This document shows, in pieces, positions 5,809-13,787 of a stretch of 20,840 bases of DNA (positions are counted from its first letter, which is position 1; every line of letters starts with the position of its first letter). The notes below the pieces were generated by a model. That model was not told the DNA's origin, did not search any database, and was given only the letters and a program-made list of their open reading frames with translations. The position numbers and the translations under genes are program-made. Source of the DNA: Erysipelotrichaceae bacterium (GTDB lineage Bacteria; Bacillota_I; Bacilli_A; Erysipelotrichales; Erysipelotrichaceae); assembly GCA_017418585.1 (NCBI GenBank), contig JAFONG010000101.1, forward strand, positions 1 through 20,840, given 5' to 3'.

Positions 5809-7116
5809 ATGGGCAGATATATTCCTGAAACACTGAGTGAACAGGAAGCCATGCTGAAGGACATCGGTTATACATCGATCGATGACCTTTACTCCATGGT
5901 TCCTGAGCAGGTAAAACTGAAAGATCTGAATATTCCGGAAGGAAAGTCGGAACTGGAAGTCCTGGAACAGATGAAAGAGATCGCCGGACAGAACACCGTG
6001 TTCAGATCGATCTTCCGCGGAGCGGGTGTCTATGCCCACCATATTCCGGCTATCGTCAAGACGATCACTTCCAAGGAAGAATTCGTAACGGCTTATACTC
6101 CATATCAGGCCGAGATCTCCCAGGGTGTTCTGCAGTCCATATTCGAATATCAGACGCAGATCTGTGAACTGACCGGTCTGGATGTTTCCAATGCGAGCGT
6201 CTACGACGGTGCGGTTGCGGCTGCAGAAGCGATTTTCATGACTCTGGAAAGAAACAAAGACGAGATCCTGGTTTCCGATACGATAGACCCGGAAACGCTG
6301 GCTGTCATTAAGACGTATTGCGAAAGCAGAAGCGTTAAAGTAACGCTGCTGAAAAACAGGAGTCATCTCACGGATCTTGAAGAAGTCAAGAAGAGTCTGA
6401 ACGAAAGAACCGCAGGATTATATATTGAAAGTCCGAACTACTATGGTCTGGTTGAAGATGTTGAAGCTTTTGCGGAACTGATGCATGAAAACAAGGCCAG
6501 GATCATTGAAGGCTGCGATCCTGTTTCTCTGGCTTTATACAAGGCTCCGGGAGAAATGGGAGTCGATATTGCGGTCGGTGAAGGCCAGCAGCTGGGTCTT
6601 CCGATGGGATTCGGCGGTCCGTATCTTGGTTTCATGAGCTGCAGGAAAGAACTGATGAGAAAGCTTCCGGGCAGGATCGTCGGTGAAACGACTGACCATG
6701 AAGGAAGAAGAGCTTATGTTTTGACCCTGCAGGCAAGAGAACAGCACATCCGCAGAGAAAAGGCTTCCAGCAATATCTGTTCCAACGAGGCTTTATGCGC
6801 GATGACGGCTTCCGTCTATCTGGCGGCAATGGGTCCTGAAGGGATGCAAAAACTGGCTTTGAGCTGTTATTCCAATGCGCATTATCTGGCAGAAAAACTG
6901 AATGATATTGGATTCAGGAGAATAGACGAGGGCGAATTCTTCGATGAATTCCTGACTGATTCCCCTGTTGATCCGAAACTTCTGGAAGATAAACTGGCAG
7001 AAAAGAAGATCCTCTCCGGTCTTCCGCTGGATGAAGGGATCCTGTGGTGCGCGACCGAGCTCAATACCAAAGACAAGATCGACGAGCTGATCAAAGCGAT
7101 CAGGGAGGTGATGTAA
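5809..7116 (+). CDS. gcvPA: Glycine dehydrogenase (decarboxylating) subunit 1
   Basis: The 435-residue protein is the N-terminal-half subunit of the split P-protein found in many Bacillota and archaea. With GcvPB it decarboxylates glycine on PLP and loads the aminomethyl group onto GcvH. Visible family motifs include RGAGVYAHHIPAIVKTI, TPYQAEISQGVLQSIFEYQT, NASVYDGA, the GFGGPYLGFM segment and NICSNEALCAM. The coding region lies 2 bases after gcvH. Its last base is shared with the start of gcvPB (TAATG), implying coupled, stoichiometric translation. Confidence 0.98.
   Translation: MGRYIPETLSEQEAMLKDIGYTSIDDLYSMVPEQVKLKDLNIPEGKSELEVLEQMKEIAGQNTVFRSIFRGAGVYAHHIPAIVKTITSKEEFVTAYTPYQAEISQGVLQSIFEYQTQICELTGLDVSNASVYDGAVAAAEAIFMTLERNKDEILVSDTIDPETLAVIKTYCESRSVKVTLLKNRSHLTDLEEVKKSLNERTAGLYIESPNYYGLVEDVEAFAELMHENKARIIEGCDPVSLALYKAPGEMGVDIAVGEGQQLGLPMGFGGPYLGFMSCRKELMRKLPGRIVGETTDHEGRRAYVLTLQAREQHIRREKASSNICSNEALCAMTASVYLAAMGPEGMQKLALSCYSNAHYLAEKLNDIGFRRIDEGEFFDEFLTDSPVDPKLLEDKLAEKKILSGLPLDEGILWCATELNTKDKIDELIKAIREVM
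7104..7112 (+). promoter_or_regulatory. Extended ribosome-binding site fixing the gcvPB start
   Basis: GGAGGTGAT is a nine-base complement of the 16S rRNA 3' end and lies inside the end of gcvPA. It is correctly spaced for ATG 7116, so the reading frame extending up to 7044 should not be used as the start. Confidence 0.85.
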
Positions 7117-8552
7117 TGAAACTCTTGTTTGAAAGAAGCGTCAAAGGCAGAGGAAGCGATATCCTTCCTGAGATCACGACAGGCAGTTACAGGCCTGAAA
7201 CGAAATATCTCCGTCAAAGCAAGATGCATCTGCCGGAGATCTCGGAAGTCGATCTGGGCAGACATTATACGCAGCTGATGAAGCAGACCCATGGTGTCAA
7301 TGACGGTTTCTATCCGCTGGGTTCCTGCACCATGAAATACAATCCGCGTGTGGATGAAGAGACGGCTTCCTTACCGGATTTCACGCAGATTCACCCGTTA
7401 CAGCCTGTGAATACCGTTCAGGGCTGTATGAAAGTACTGCATAAAGCCGGAAGACTCCTGTGCGAGATCACCGGCATGGATGCGATGACCTTTGAACCGG
7501 CAGCCGGTGCGCATGGCGAATATACCGGATTGCTGTTGATCAGAAAATATCATCAGGATAGAAACGATACGGAAAGAGTCAATATCATCGTTCCGGATTC
7601 AGCACACGGTACCAACCCGGCTTCCGCAGCGATGGCAGGATTCAAGGTCGTAAACATTCCTTCCAACGACAAAGGCGGTGTCGATCTGGATGCCTTAAGG
7701 GCTGCGGTTGGAAAGGATACTGCAGGACTGATGCTGACAAATCCGAATACTTTAGGTCTGTTTGACCCGAACATTCTCGAAATAACCAGGATCGTTCATG
7801 AAGCAGGCGGACTGTGCTACTATGACGGTGCCAATCTGAATGCGATCATGGGCAGAGTCAGACCGGGAGACATGGGCTTTGACTGCGTTCATTTGAATCT
7901 GCATAAGACATTCGCTACTCCGCACGGAGGAGGCGGTCCGGGTTCAGGACCTGTGGGCTGCAAGGAATTCTTAAAGAAGTTCCTGCCGTGCCATATGGTC
8001 GAAGAAAGAGACGGATTCTATTATTTCGACGATCCGGAAAAATCCATGGGACAGGTCAGGAGTTTCTATGGCAACTTCCTGGTTGTCGTTAAGGCTTTGA
8101 CTTACATTCTGACTTTAGGAAAGAAAGGAATTCCTGAAGCTTCCGGCAAGGCGGTGCTGAATGCCAACTACATGATGCACCAGCTCAAGGATCATTACCA
8201 TGTCGCCTATGATCAGATCTGCATGCATGAATTCGTGCTGAGTCTGGATGACCTGAAGAAAGAAACGGGCGTATCCGCGATGGACATCGCCAAGGGATCC
8301 CTGGATTTCGGTATTCATCCTCCTACAATGTATTTCCCGCTGATCGTACACGAGGCTCTGATGTTTGAACCGGCCGAAACCGAAAGCAGAGAGACGATCG
8401 ATGAAGCCGTAAAGATCTATCTGGATCTGTATGAAAAAGCGCACAGCGATCCGGAATACCTGCATAATGCACCGCATCACTGTCCGATCGGAAGACCTGA
8501 CGACGTCAAGGCTGCCAGAGAACCGGTTCTGAAATACGAATTCAATGACTAA
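7116..8552 (+). CDS. gcvPB: Glycine dehydrogenase (decarboxylating) subunit 2
   Basis: The 478-residue subunit is the PLP-carrying half of the split glycine decarboxylase. K264 in HLNLHKTFATPHGGGGPG is the Schiff-base lysine, and the glycine-rich loop after it is the classic P-protein signature. FYPLGSCTMKYNP (66-78), AGAHGEYTG and DSAHGTNPASA are also diagnostic. A frame open further upstream (to 7044) merely overlaps gcvPA; the near-perfect ribosome-binding site supports ATG 7116. The 3' end overlaps the lipoate ligase gene by 8 bases. Confidence 0.98.
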   Translation: MKLLFERSVKGRGSDILPEITTGSYRPETKYLRQSKMHLPEISEVDLGRHYTQLMKQTHGVNDGFYPLGSCTMKYNPRVDEETASLPDFTQIHPLQPVNTVQGCMKVLHKAGRLLCEITGMDAMTFEPAAGAHGEYTGLLLIRKYHQDRNDTERVNIIVPDSAHGTNPASAAMAGFKVVNIPSNDKGGVDLDALRAAVGKDTAGLMLTNPNTLGLFDPNILEITRIVHEAGGLCYYDGANLNAIMGRVRPGDMGFDCVHLNLHKTFATPHGGGGPGSGPVGCKEFLKKFLPCHMVEERDGFYYFDDPEKSMGQVRSFYGNFLVVVKALTYILTLGKKGIPEASGKAVLNANYMMHQLKDHYHVAYDQICMHEFVLSLDDLKKETGVSAMDIAKGSLDFGIHPPTMYFPLIVHEALMFEPAETESRETIDEAVKIYLDLYEKAHSDPEYLHNAPHHCPIGRPDDVKAAREPVLKYEFND

Positions 8553-9498
8553 GCTTTACGCTGTGGCGTCCGATCGTTTCGACGTCTACTACAATCAGGC
8601 TCTGGAAAAACAGCTGCTGGACCGGGCTGGAGAGGATGAAATCATCCTGTACCTGTGGCGCAACGACAAGACGGTTGTAATAGGCAAAAACCAGGACGCC
8701 TACAGCGAATGCAATACTGAAGCTCTGAACCATGACGGCGGTTTCCTTGCCCGAAGGATTTCGGGTGGGGGAGCCGTCTACCATGATCGGGGAAATCTGA
8801 ATTTTACGTTTGTCTGTAAGAAAGATCTATTCGATATTGACAGACAGGATCAGATCATTCTCGATGCCTTGAATCATCTGGGTATCAGAGCGATGAAGAA
8901 CGGCAGGAACGATCTGCTGATCGATGACAGGAAGTTTTCCGGCCATGCCTACTACAGAGGCAAAGAAAACTGCTTCCATCATGGAACCATCATGCTGGAA
9001 GTAAACGAAGAAGCACTGGAAAAATATCTGAACGTTTCGATGCTGAAGCTGCGTTCTAAGGCCGTAAAGTCAGTTAGATCCAGAATAGTCAACCTGAAGC
9101 AGATCAGAAACGATCTGGATCTGGATATGCTGAAAGAAGCCATGATCCTTGCCTTTGAACGGATGTATGGATCGAAGATTTCGGAATACCCGTTCGATGA
9201 AAAGGAAATAGAGAAAAAAAGATCTTTCTTCGCCGATAAGCAATGGATCTACGGCCCTGTGATCGATCTGAAATACAAAAAACAGGCCCGCTTTGACTGG
9301 GGCACAGTCAGGATCCTGTATGAGCTGAATGATGGCAGGATCAGCGATCTGAAGGTCTATACGGATGCCTTGAAACAGGATCTTGCAGAAGATCTGGAAG
9401 AAAGCCTGATTGGAAAAAGAATATGCGAGCTGGACATCTCAGATGACGAAACAGGAGATGTTATCAGCCTGCTGAAAGAGGAAAACAATGAGATATGA
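8545..9498 (+). CDS. lplA: Lipoate-protein ligase A
   Basis: The 317-residue enzyme activates lipoate with ATP and attaches it to a carrier lysine, here most likely K64 of GcvH. Motifs: RRISGGGAVYHDRGNLNF (70-87), the lipoyl-AMP binding loop; DRKFSGHAYY, whose K130 corresponds to the catalytic lysine; and HHGTIML. The C-terminal accessory domain (about 245-315) is present, so it is a complete bacterial LplA able to both activate and transfer. The start lies within the gcvPB end and the stop within the lpd start, tying it firmly into the glycine cleavage operon. It indicates lipoate scavenging; no lipoate synthase gene is in the window. Confidence 0.95.
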   Translation: MTKLYAVASDRFDVYYNQALEKQLLDRAGEDEIILYLWRNDKTVVIGKNQDAYSECNTEALNHDGGFLARRISGGGAVYHDRGNLNFTFVCKKDLFDIDRQDQIILDALNHLGIRAMKNGRNDLLIDDRKFSGHAYYRGKENCFHHGTIMLEVNEEALEKYLNVSMLKLRSKAVKSVRSRIVNLKQIRNDLDLDMLKEAMILAFERMYGSKISEYPFDEKEIEKKRSFFADKQWIYGPVIDLKYKKQARFDWGTVRILYELNDGRISDLKVYTDALKQDLAEDLEESLIGKRICELDISDDETGDVISLLKEENNEI

Positions 9499-10819
9499 TG
9501 TGATGATCATCGGCGGCGGTCCGGGAGGCTACAGCGCCGCAAATAAGGCCGGCAAGAACGGTTTGAAAACGATCCTGTTTGAGAAGGATCAGATTGGCGG
9601 TACCTGTCTGAACAGAGGATGTATCCCGATGAAAGCGCTGATTCAGTCTGCCCGTGTCTATCGCGATGCGAAACAGGGAGAGCTGTTCGGCGTTGCGGCA
9701 GAGAATCTGTCGATCAATTATGGGATGGTCAAAGAAAGAAGGGACTTTGTTGTTTCTTCATTAAGAAGCGGCATTGAGAAATCGCTGAAAGCAAATAAAG
9801 TTGAAACGGTCAAAGGTTTCGCCCGGATCATAGGCAAAGACAGGATCTCCTGCAACGGAGAGATCTACGAGGGAGACCACATCATCATCGCCGCCGGCTC
9901 CATTCCTTCGATCCCGCCGATTGAAGGCAGGGAGTACGCAATCACTTCGGATGATGTTCTGGAAAAGGATCATCAGCTGAAGGAATCGATCATCATTATC
10001 GGCGGAGGCGTCATTGGCTGTGAGATTGCGGATGCGTTCTGCGGCTTTGGAGTAAAGGTAACAGTCATTGAAATGGCGGACCGTCTGCTGCCGACGCTGG
10101 ACAGAGAACTTGGAACAAGACTTGCCATGTTCTTCAAAAAGAAAGGCATCGAAGTCATCTGTTCGGCTGCCGTAAGGAAGATCGGTGCGGATCACAGTGT
10201 TGTATATACCGATAAAAAAGGAGAAGAACAGATCGCCAATGCAAAGGAAGTTCTGATCGCAACCGGCAGAAGGGCAAATATAGCTTCTCTTACAGATGGA
10301 GACTTCACACTGGAAACAGGAAGAGGAATCGTTTCCGATGGAAACTGCAGAACGAATTTCGAAAACATCTTTGTGATCGGCGATGCCAGGCAAGGAAATA
10401 TACAGCTTGCCCATGTTGCGGAAGCCCAGGGTGAGAATGTCATCGATCTGATTCTCGGAAAAGAAGCATCCCACGACATGAGCGTGATCCCTAGCGGCGT
10501 CTATACCGACCCGGAGATCGCGTGTGTCGGGTTAGGCGAAGACGAACTGAAGGAGAAAGGGATTGCCTGTCAGACGAAGAAGTATCTGACCGGAGCAAAC
10601 GGGAAGTGTCTGATCGAAAACAGTGAGAGCGGATTTGTGAAGATCGTTACGGTCGACAATGTGATCGTAGGAGGTCAGATCATCACTCCGCATGCGACGG
10701 AGCTGATCAGCGAACTGACGCTAGCCGTGCAGAAGAAACTGAAAATCGGCGAACTGTCCGAGGTTATCCATCCGCATCCGACGATATCAGAGATGATCTG
10801 GGACAGCGTAAAACTGTAA
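9488..10819 (+). CDS. lpdA: Dihydrolipoyl dehydrogenase (glycine cleavage L-protein)
   Basis: The 443-residue flavoprotein reoxidises dihydrolipoyl-GcvH, passing electrons to NAD+. The FAD motif GGGPGGYSAA lies at 9-18. The redox disulfide is C40/C45 in GGTCLNRGCIPMKAL. The NAD fold is GGGVIGCEIA, and the second FAD contact is VIGDARQGNIQLAHVA. The C-terminal HPHPTISE supplies the catalytic H430-E435 pair. There is no fused lipoyl domain. It is the last gene of the operon, overlaps lplA by 11 bases and is followed by a terminator. Its position makes glycine cleavage its main role, although L-proteins can be shared with other 2-oxoacid complexes. Confidence 0.97.
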   Translation: MRYDVMIIGGGPGGYSAANKAGKNGLKTILFEKDQIGGTCLNRGCIPMKALIQSARVYRDAKQGELFGVAAENLSINYGMVKERRDFVVSSLRSGIEKSLKANKVETVKGFARIIGKDRISCNGEIYEGDHIIIAAGSIPSIPPIEGREYAITSDDVLEKDHQLKESIIIIGGGVIGCEIADAFCGFGVKVTVIEMADRLLPTLDRELGTRLAMFFKKKGIEVICSAAVRKIGADHSVVYTDKKGEEQIANAKEVLIATGRRANIASLTDGDFTLETGRGIVSDGNCRTNFENIFVIGDARQGNIQLAHVAEAQGENVIDLILGKEASHDMSVIPSGVYTDPEIACVGLGEDELKEKGIACQTKKYLTGANGKCLIENSESGFVKIVTVDNVIVGGQIITPHATELISELTLAVQKKLKIGELSEVIHPHPTISEMIWDSVKL

Positions 10820-10823
10820 AAAC

Positions 10824-10866
10824 AAACCGCTTTCTGTATTTAAATCAATACAGAGCGGTTTTTTCT
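10824..10866 (+). terminator. Intrinsic terminator of the glycine cleavage operon
   Basis: AACCGCT and CTGTATT pair with AATACAG and AGCGGTT across a short loop (about 10841-10846), with a two-base bulge on the 5' strand. A run of T follows at 10859-10864. It ends the gcvT-lpdA transcript. Confidence 0.88.
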
Positions 10867-10896
10867 TTGTTCAAAAACCGTATTTTGGATTATAAT
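10867..10896 (+). promoter_or_regulatory. Promoter of the tRNA-Pro gene
   Basis: A consensus TATAAT (10891-10896) lies 13 bases before the mature tRNA 5' end, with TTGTTC (10867-10872) as a weak -35 at 18-bp spacing. Its place between the operon terminator and the tRNA supports the call. Confidence 0.65.
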
Positions 10897-10909
10897 TGTA
10901 TTAGCAGCT

Positions 10910-10986
10910 CTGAACGTAGCTCAGCTTGGTAGAGTGCTCGGTTCGGGACCGAGAGGCCGAGAGTTCAAATCTCTTCGTTCAGACCA
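10910..10986 (+). tRNA. tRNA-Pro (anticodon CGG)
   Basis: This is a complete 77-base cloverleaf. The acceptor stem CTGAACG/CGTTCAG has discriminator A and an encoded CCA. The D-arm is GCTC...GAGT, the anticodon stem CTCGG/CCGAG holds loop TTCGGGA, and a T-arm carries TTCAAAT. The anticodon CGG is at 10944-10946 and reads proline codon CCG, which is used often by the genes in this window. Confidence 0.96.
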
Positions 10987-10994
10987 TTGGATAT

Positions 10995-11018
10995 GAGCCC
11001 TGGAAACGGGGCTTTTAT
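10995..11018 (+). terminator. Possible terminator after tRNA-Pro
   Basis: GAGCCC (10995-11000) pairs with GGGCTT (11009-11014) around an 8-base loop and is followed by TTTTATC. The stem is short and one pair is a wobble, so this may act as a weak terminator or RNA-processing boundary. Confidence 0.45.
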
Positions 11019-11041
11019 CATGCTTTTTTGATGTATAGATG

Positions 11042-11060
11042 TATAATGAAAATAAGGAGA
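11042..11060 (+). promoter_or_regulatory. Possible -10 box and ribosome-binding site of the superoxide reductase gene
   Basis: TATAAT at 11042-11047 could be a -10 box, though no convincing -35 is seen upstream. AAGGAGA at 11054-11060 is a strong ribosome-binding site that fixes the ATG at 11067, rejecting the longer open frame that runs back through the tRNA. Confidence 0.5.
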
Positions 11061-11066
11061 AAAACT

Positions 11067-11441
11067 ATGGAAATGAAATTTTATCGTTGTAAACGCTGCG
11101 GTCAGATGGTTGCGATCGTCAACAAGACTTCCTGCCCGGTTGTATGCTGTGGAGAACCGATGGAAGAGATCGTTCCGGGAACATCCGACGGCGCTGTAGA
11201 GAAGCATGTTCCGGTATATGAGGTAAAGGATAATAAAGTATATGTCAGAATCGGTGAAGTGGATCATCCGATGATTGAACAGCATTATATCGAATGGGTA
11301 GCGATACAGACTAACAAAGGCAATCAGCGCAAGGCTTTGAAACCGGAAGAAAAACCGGAAGCCGTTTTCGCTCTTCTGGAAGACGAAGAAGTACAGGCTG
11401 TCTACGCATACTGCAATCTGCACGGTCTCTGGAAAGCCTGA
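11067..11441 (+). CDS. Desulfoferrodoxin-type superoxide reductase (2Fe-SOR)
   Basis: The 124-residue protein reduces superoxide to hydrogen peroxide without making oxygen, a defence typical of anaerobes. The N-terminal desulforedoxin domain binds the centre I iron through C8, C11, C27 and C28 (CKRC ... CC). Centre II shows EKHVP (E45, K46, H47), H67 (DHPM), H73 (QHYIEW) and CNLHG (C116, H119), the complete His4-Cys active site with the catalytic lysine. The length is normal for a 2Fe-SOR. No rubredoxin or rubrerythrin gene is adjacent, so its electron donor must be encoded elsewhere. Confidence 0.95.
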   Translation: MEMKFYRCKRCGQMVAIVNKTSCPVVCCGEPMEEIVPGTSDGAVEKHVPVYEVKDNKVYVRIGEVDHPMIEQHYIEWVAIQTNKGNQRKALKPEEKPEAVFALLEDEEVQAVYAYCNLHGLWKA

Positions 11442-11457
11442 TCATTGAACTTCATTG

Positions 11458-11483
11458 AAGTCCTGCACATGCAGGACTTTTTT
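11458..11483 (+). terminator. Intrinsic terminator after the superoxide reductase gene
   Basis: AAGTCCTGC (11458-11466) pairs perfectly with GCAGGACTT (11471-11479) around ACAT, followed by a T run. It separates the superoxide reductase from the corA-like unit. Confidence 0.92.
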
Positions 11484-11505
11484 GTTGTTTTATGGGCTTA
11501 AAATA

Positions 11506-11535
11506 TTGTTTTTTATGCTTTAAAAAGAATAGAAT
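11506..11535 (+). promoter_or_regulatory. Promoter of the CorA-like transporter gene
   Basis: TTGTTT (11506-11511) and TAGAAT (11530-11535) are spaced 18 bp apart in AT-rich DNA just after the upstream terminator. This would give a leader of about 130 bases before the start codon. Confidence 0.5.
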
Positions 11536-11542
11536 AATAGTA

Positions 11543-11611
11543 ATGAAAAAAGCGAAGAAAGATATGGACGGGCTGCCCGGACACAGTACATATTCGATTA
11601 ACGAAGCGTAG
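11543..11611 (+). other. Leader region of the corA-like gene with a 22-codon ORF
   Basis: Between promoter and gene, a short frame MKKAKKDMDGLPGHSTYSIN... (22 codons, TAG at 11609-11611) can be read, but it has no clear ribosome-binding site. CGGG/CCCG forms a small hairpin within it. Further on, GCTGA/TCAGC (about 11644-11656) forms a hairpin ending just before the ribosome-binding site. It could be a regulatory leader, since other corA and mgtA genes have leader peptides or Mg-sensing RNAs. It does not match the M-box, and the ORF may be chance. Confidence 0.3.
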
Positions 11612-11671
11612 TAATGACATAGGCGGATCCTTTTACTGATTTGCTGAATGTCAGCTGAAAGGAGAACGCAG

Positions 11672-12604
11672 ATGCAGAAGATATTTATCACAAAAAAAGG
11701 TGAACTGGTTGGCATTGATGCACCTCAGAAGGGATGCTGGATCAATCTGGTCCATCCTACCGAAAAAGAACTGGTTGAAATTGAAGAGAAGTACGAGATC
11801 GAAGCAGATGACCTGAGAGCCGCGCTGGATGAAGAAGAAACGACCCGTATTACGAAAGAAGATAACTATACTTTAATACTTGTCGACATTCCTTCTACGG
11901 AAGAAAAAGATGGCAAGAGCCGTTTTATTACGATCCCGTTGGCTATCATTCTGGCCAAGGATGCTTTGATCACGGTCTGTCTGGAAAGCACGCCGATCCT
12001 GAACTTCTCGGGTAAGGCCAAGAAGTCCGTCGATACCAAGCTGAAAACCAGAATGCTTCTGACTATCCTTCTGGAAAATGCCAAGCTGTATCTGAAGAAT
12101 CTGCGTCAGATCAACAGACAGTCGGAACAGCTGGAAGTCGTTCTGCACCATTCCATCGAAAATCCTGTCCTGCTGGAGATGATGGAACTGGGAAGAAGTC
12201 TTCTCTACTTTACGACATCCCTGAAAGGGAACAATGCCGTTCTGGAAAAACTGACCAAATCGGCTGCGATTACAAGATACGAAGAAGATGAAGATCTGCT
12301 GGAAGATGTCGTGATCGAATCGAAACAGGCTTCGGAAATGGCGGACACCTACAGCGGCGTCATCAACGGCATGATGGATGCTTATTCTTCCATTATTTCC
12401 AACAACATGAACGTAGTTCAGAAGTTCATTGCGATTGCTGCCATCGTCATTTCCATTCCAAGCATCATCTTCGATGCCTACGGCATGAATATTGACGGCG
12501 TACCGTTCGAGAATTCTCCTTACGCCTTTGTCGTAGTCGTTGCTGCAGCTGCCGTCGCTTCTCTGCTGGTACTTCGTTATTTCAACCACAAGCAGATGTT
12601 CTAG
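11672..12604 (+). CDS. corA: CorA-type divalent cation (Mg/Co/Ni) transporter
   Basis: From ATG 11672, set by AAAGGAG at 11657-11663, the protein has 310 residues. A large acidic and helical cytoplasmic domain (about 1-240) is followed by two C-terminal membrane segments. The first ends in the selectivity signature YGMN (G271-M272-N273), diagnostic of CorA channels; the second is VVVVAAAAVASLLVL near the C-terminus. It would act as a pentameric Mg2+ uptake channel in the cytoplasmic membrane. Some family members move Co2+, Ni2+ or Zn2+, so the exact ion is uncertain. It is a single-gene unit with its own promoter and terminator. Confidence 0.93.
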   Translation: MQKIFITKKGELVGIDAPQKGCWINLVHPTEKELVEIEEKYEIEADDLRAALDEEETTRITKEDNYTLILVDIPSTEEKDGKSRFITIPLAIILAKDALITVCLESTPILNFSGKAKKSVDTKLKTRMLLTILLENAKLYLKNLRQINRQSEQLEVVLHHSIENPVLLEMMELGRSLLYFTTSLKGNNAVLEKLTKSAAITRYEEDEDLLEDVVIESKQASEMADTYSGVINGMMDAYSSIISNNMNVVQKFIAIAAIVISIPSIIFDAYGMNIDGVPFENSPYAFVVVVAAAAVASLLVLRYFNHKQMF

Positions 12605-12657
12605 GATATTCGAGATGCCTTCATGCGGTGAATGCACAAATAGATAAAAGAACGATC

Positions 12658-12680
12658 GGATCCTGAAAAGGATCCTTTTT
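12658..12680 (+). terminator. Intrinsic terminator after corA
   Basis: GGATCC (12658-12663) pairs with GGATCC (12670-12675) around TGAAAA and is followed by five T. A longer outer pairing of GATAAAAG (12643-12650) with the T-rich 3' side may extend the stem. Confidence 0.82.
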
Positions 12681-12685
12681 ATCTG

Positions 12686-12714
12686 TTTTATTTTTTGAGT
12701 ACTCATATTATAAT
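12686..12714 (+). promoter_or_regulatory. Promoter of the ydjGHI-like operon
   Basis: A consensus TATAAT (12709-12714) is preceded at 17-bp spacing by the weak TTTTAT (12686-12691). The start codon at 12740 leaves a short leader. No extracytoplasmic-sigma-type AAC/CGTC pair was seen, unlike the sigma-W-controlled Bacillus operon. Confidence 0.5.
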
Positions 12715-12739
12715 TATTTATAGTATAAGAAGAGAGATA

Positions 12740-13783
12740 ATGAGCGATTTAAAAGAATTTAAATGTCCCAACTGTGGAGGCATACTGGAATTTGATGCAA
12801 AGACACAGAAAATGAAGTGTCCGTACTGCGACGGAACGTTTGATCCGGATCTTTTCAATGACGAAATCGACTTTACGGTTGACGGAGAGCAGTGGAACGA
12901 TTCTGATCTGGTAATGTATACCTGCAATTCCTGCGGCGGTACGATCATGGCTGACAAGGATACGGCAGCCAGCAGCTGCCCTTACTGCGGCAATCCTGTT
13001 GTCATGACAGGGAATGTTTCGGGGATCTATAAACCGAAGAAGATCATTCCCTTTAAGCTGGATAAGAAAGAAGCGAAGGAAAGATACAGAAAGTTCCTTA
13101 AGGGAAAGACTCTGCTTCCAAATGCGTTCAAAAGCGAAGCGACCATCGATGAGATCAAGGGTATCTATGTGCCGTACTGGAACTTTGACGGCAAGGCCAG
13201 CGCAAGAATGTGGTTCGATGCCACAAGGAGACGTCACTGGATCGAGGGCGACTACAACTGTACGGAAATCAGCTATTATAAAGTCTTCCGTGCCGGCAGT
13301 ATCGGATTCATGGATGTACCGGTAGATGCTTCCAGCAAGATCGGCGATGAAATGACGCAGTCCATCGAACCGTTCGATGTCAGAGACAGTAAAGGTTTCA
13401 ACGAGAACTACCTGGCCGGATATCTGGCCGATAAATATGATGTAGGCGTAGAAGAATCAAGGAAGATCGCCAACAGCCGTATTGCCAATTCCACGGCATC
13501 CATGTTCGCTTCAACGACATCGATGTACGACAGCTGCATCCCTTCTTCTTCCAGCATTTACATCAATCAGGGCAAGCAGGAATACGTGATGTATCCGATC
13601 TGGCTTCTGAATGTGAAATACAGGGACAAGATCTATTCCTTTGCGATGAACGGTCAGACCGGAAAGTTCGTCGGCACTCTGCCTACGGATAAGGGAAAAC
13701 TGATATCGATCGTATTGGGTGTGTTCCTGGCGGTTACGGCGGCGCTGACGGCGATCCAGTATGTCGTCTATATGGTGAGGTAG
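12740..13783 (+). CDS. Zinc-ribbon membrane protein (YdjG-like)
   Basis: From ATG 12740 (weak AGAGAG site) the protein has 347 residues. Two zinc ribbons lie at the N-terminus, with cysteine pairs C9/C12 and C27/C30, then C62/C65 and C80/C83, of the 'TFIIB-type' kind. A central beta-rich region (about 95-310) carries the phrase GIYVPYWNFD common in this family, and a membrane segment ends the protein (about 320-345). The architecture and the next two genes match B. subtilis YdjG, part of the YdjGHI set tied to PspA membrane stress. Its own biochemical activity is unknown. The upstream reading frame could extend to 12695, but that would start within the promoter. Confidence 0.88.
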   Translation: MSDLKEFKCPNCGGILEFDAKTQKMKCPYCDGTFDPDLFNDEIDFTVDGEQWNDSDLVMYTCNSCGGTIMADKDTAASSCPYCGNPVVMTGNVSGIYKPKKIIPFKLDKKEAKERYRKFLKGKTLLPNAFKSEATIDEIKGIYVPYWNFDGKASARMWFDATRRRHWIEGDYNCTEISYYKVFRAGSIGFMDVPVDASSKIGDEMTQSIEPFDVRDSKGFNENYLAGYLADKYDVGVEESRKIANSRIANSTASMFASTTSMYDSCIPSSSSIYINQGKQEYVMYPIWLLNVKYRDKIYSFAMNGQTGKFVGTLPTDKGKLISIVLGVFLAVTAALTAIQYVVYMVR

Positions 13784-13787
13784 CGGT

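Noticed and set aside
5710..6366. Long minus-strand open frame opposite gcvH/gcvPA
   Set aside because: It mirrors strongly supported conserved genes; long antisense frames are expected from this codon usage.
7044..7115. 24-codon upstream extension of gcvPB
   Set aside because: It overlaps gcvPA coding sequence, and the ribosome-binding site at 7104-7112 fits ATG 7116.
10926..11066. N-terminal extension of the superoxide reductase frame
   Set aside because: It starts inside tRNA-Pro; the family's usual N-terminus and a strong ribosome-binding site support ATG 11067.
11530..11671. M-box magnesium riboswitch before corA
   Set aside because: None of the conserved M-box blocks was found and the leader is shorter than the class requires.
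12643..12683. GGATCC inverted repeat considered as an operator or insertion-element end
   Set aside because: The following T run and its location right after corA explain it as an intrinsic terminator.
11873..12706. 277-codon minus-strand frame opposite corA
   Set aside because: Antisense shadow of a well-supported CorA gene, with no recognisable domain or ribosome-binding site.
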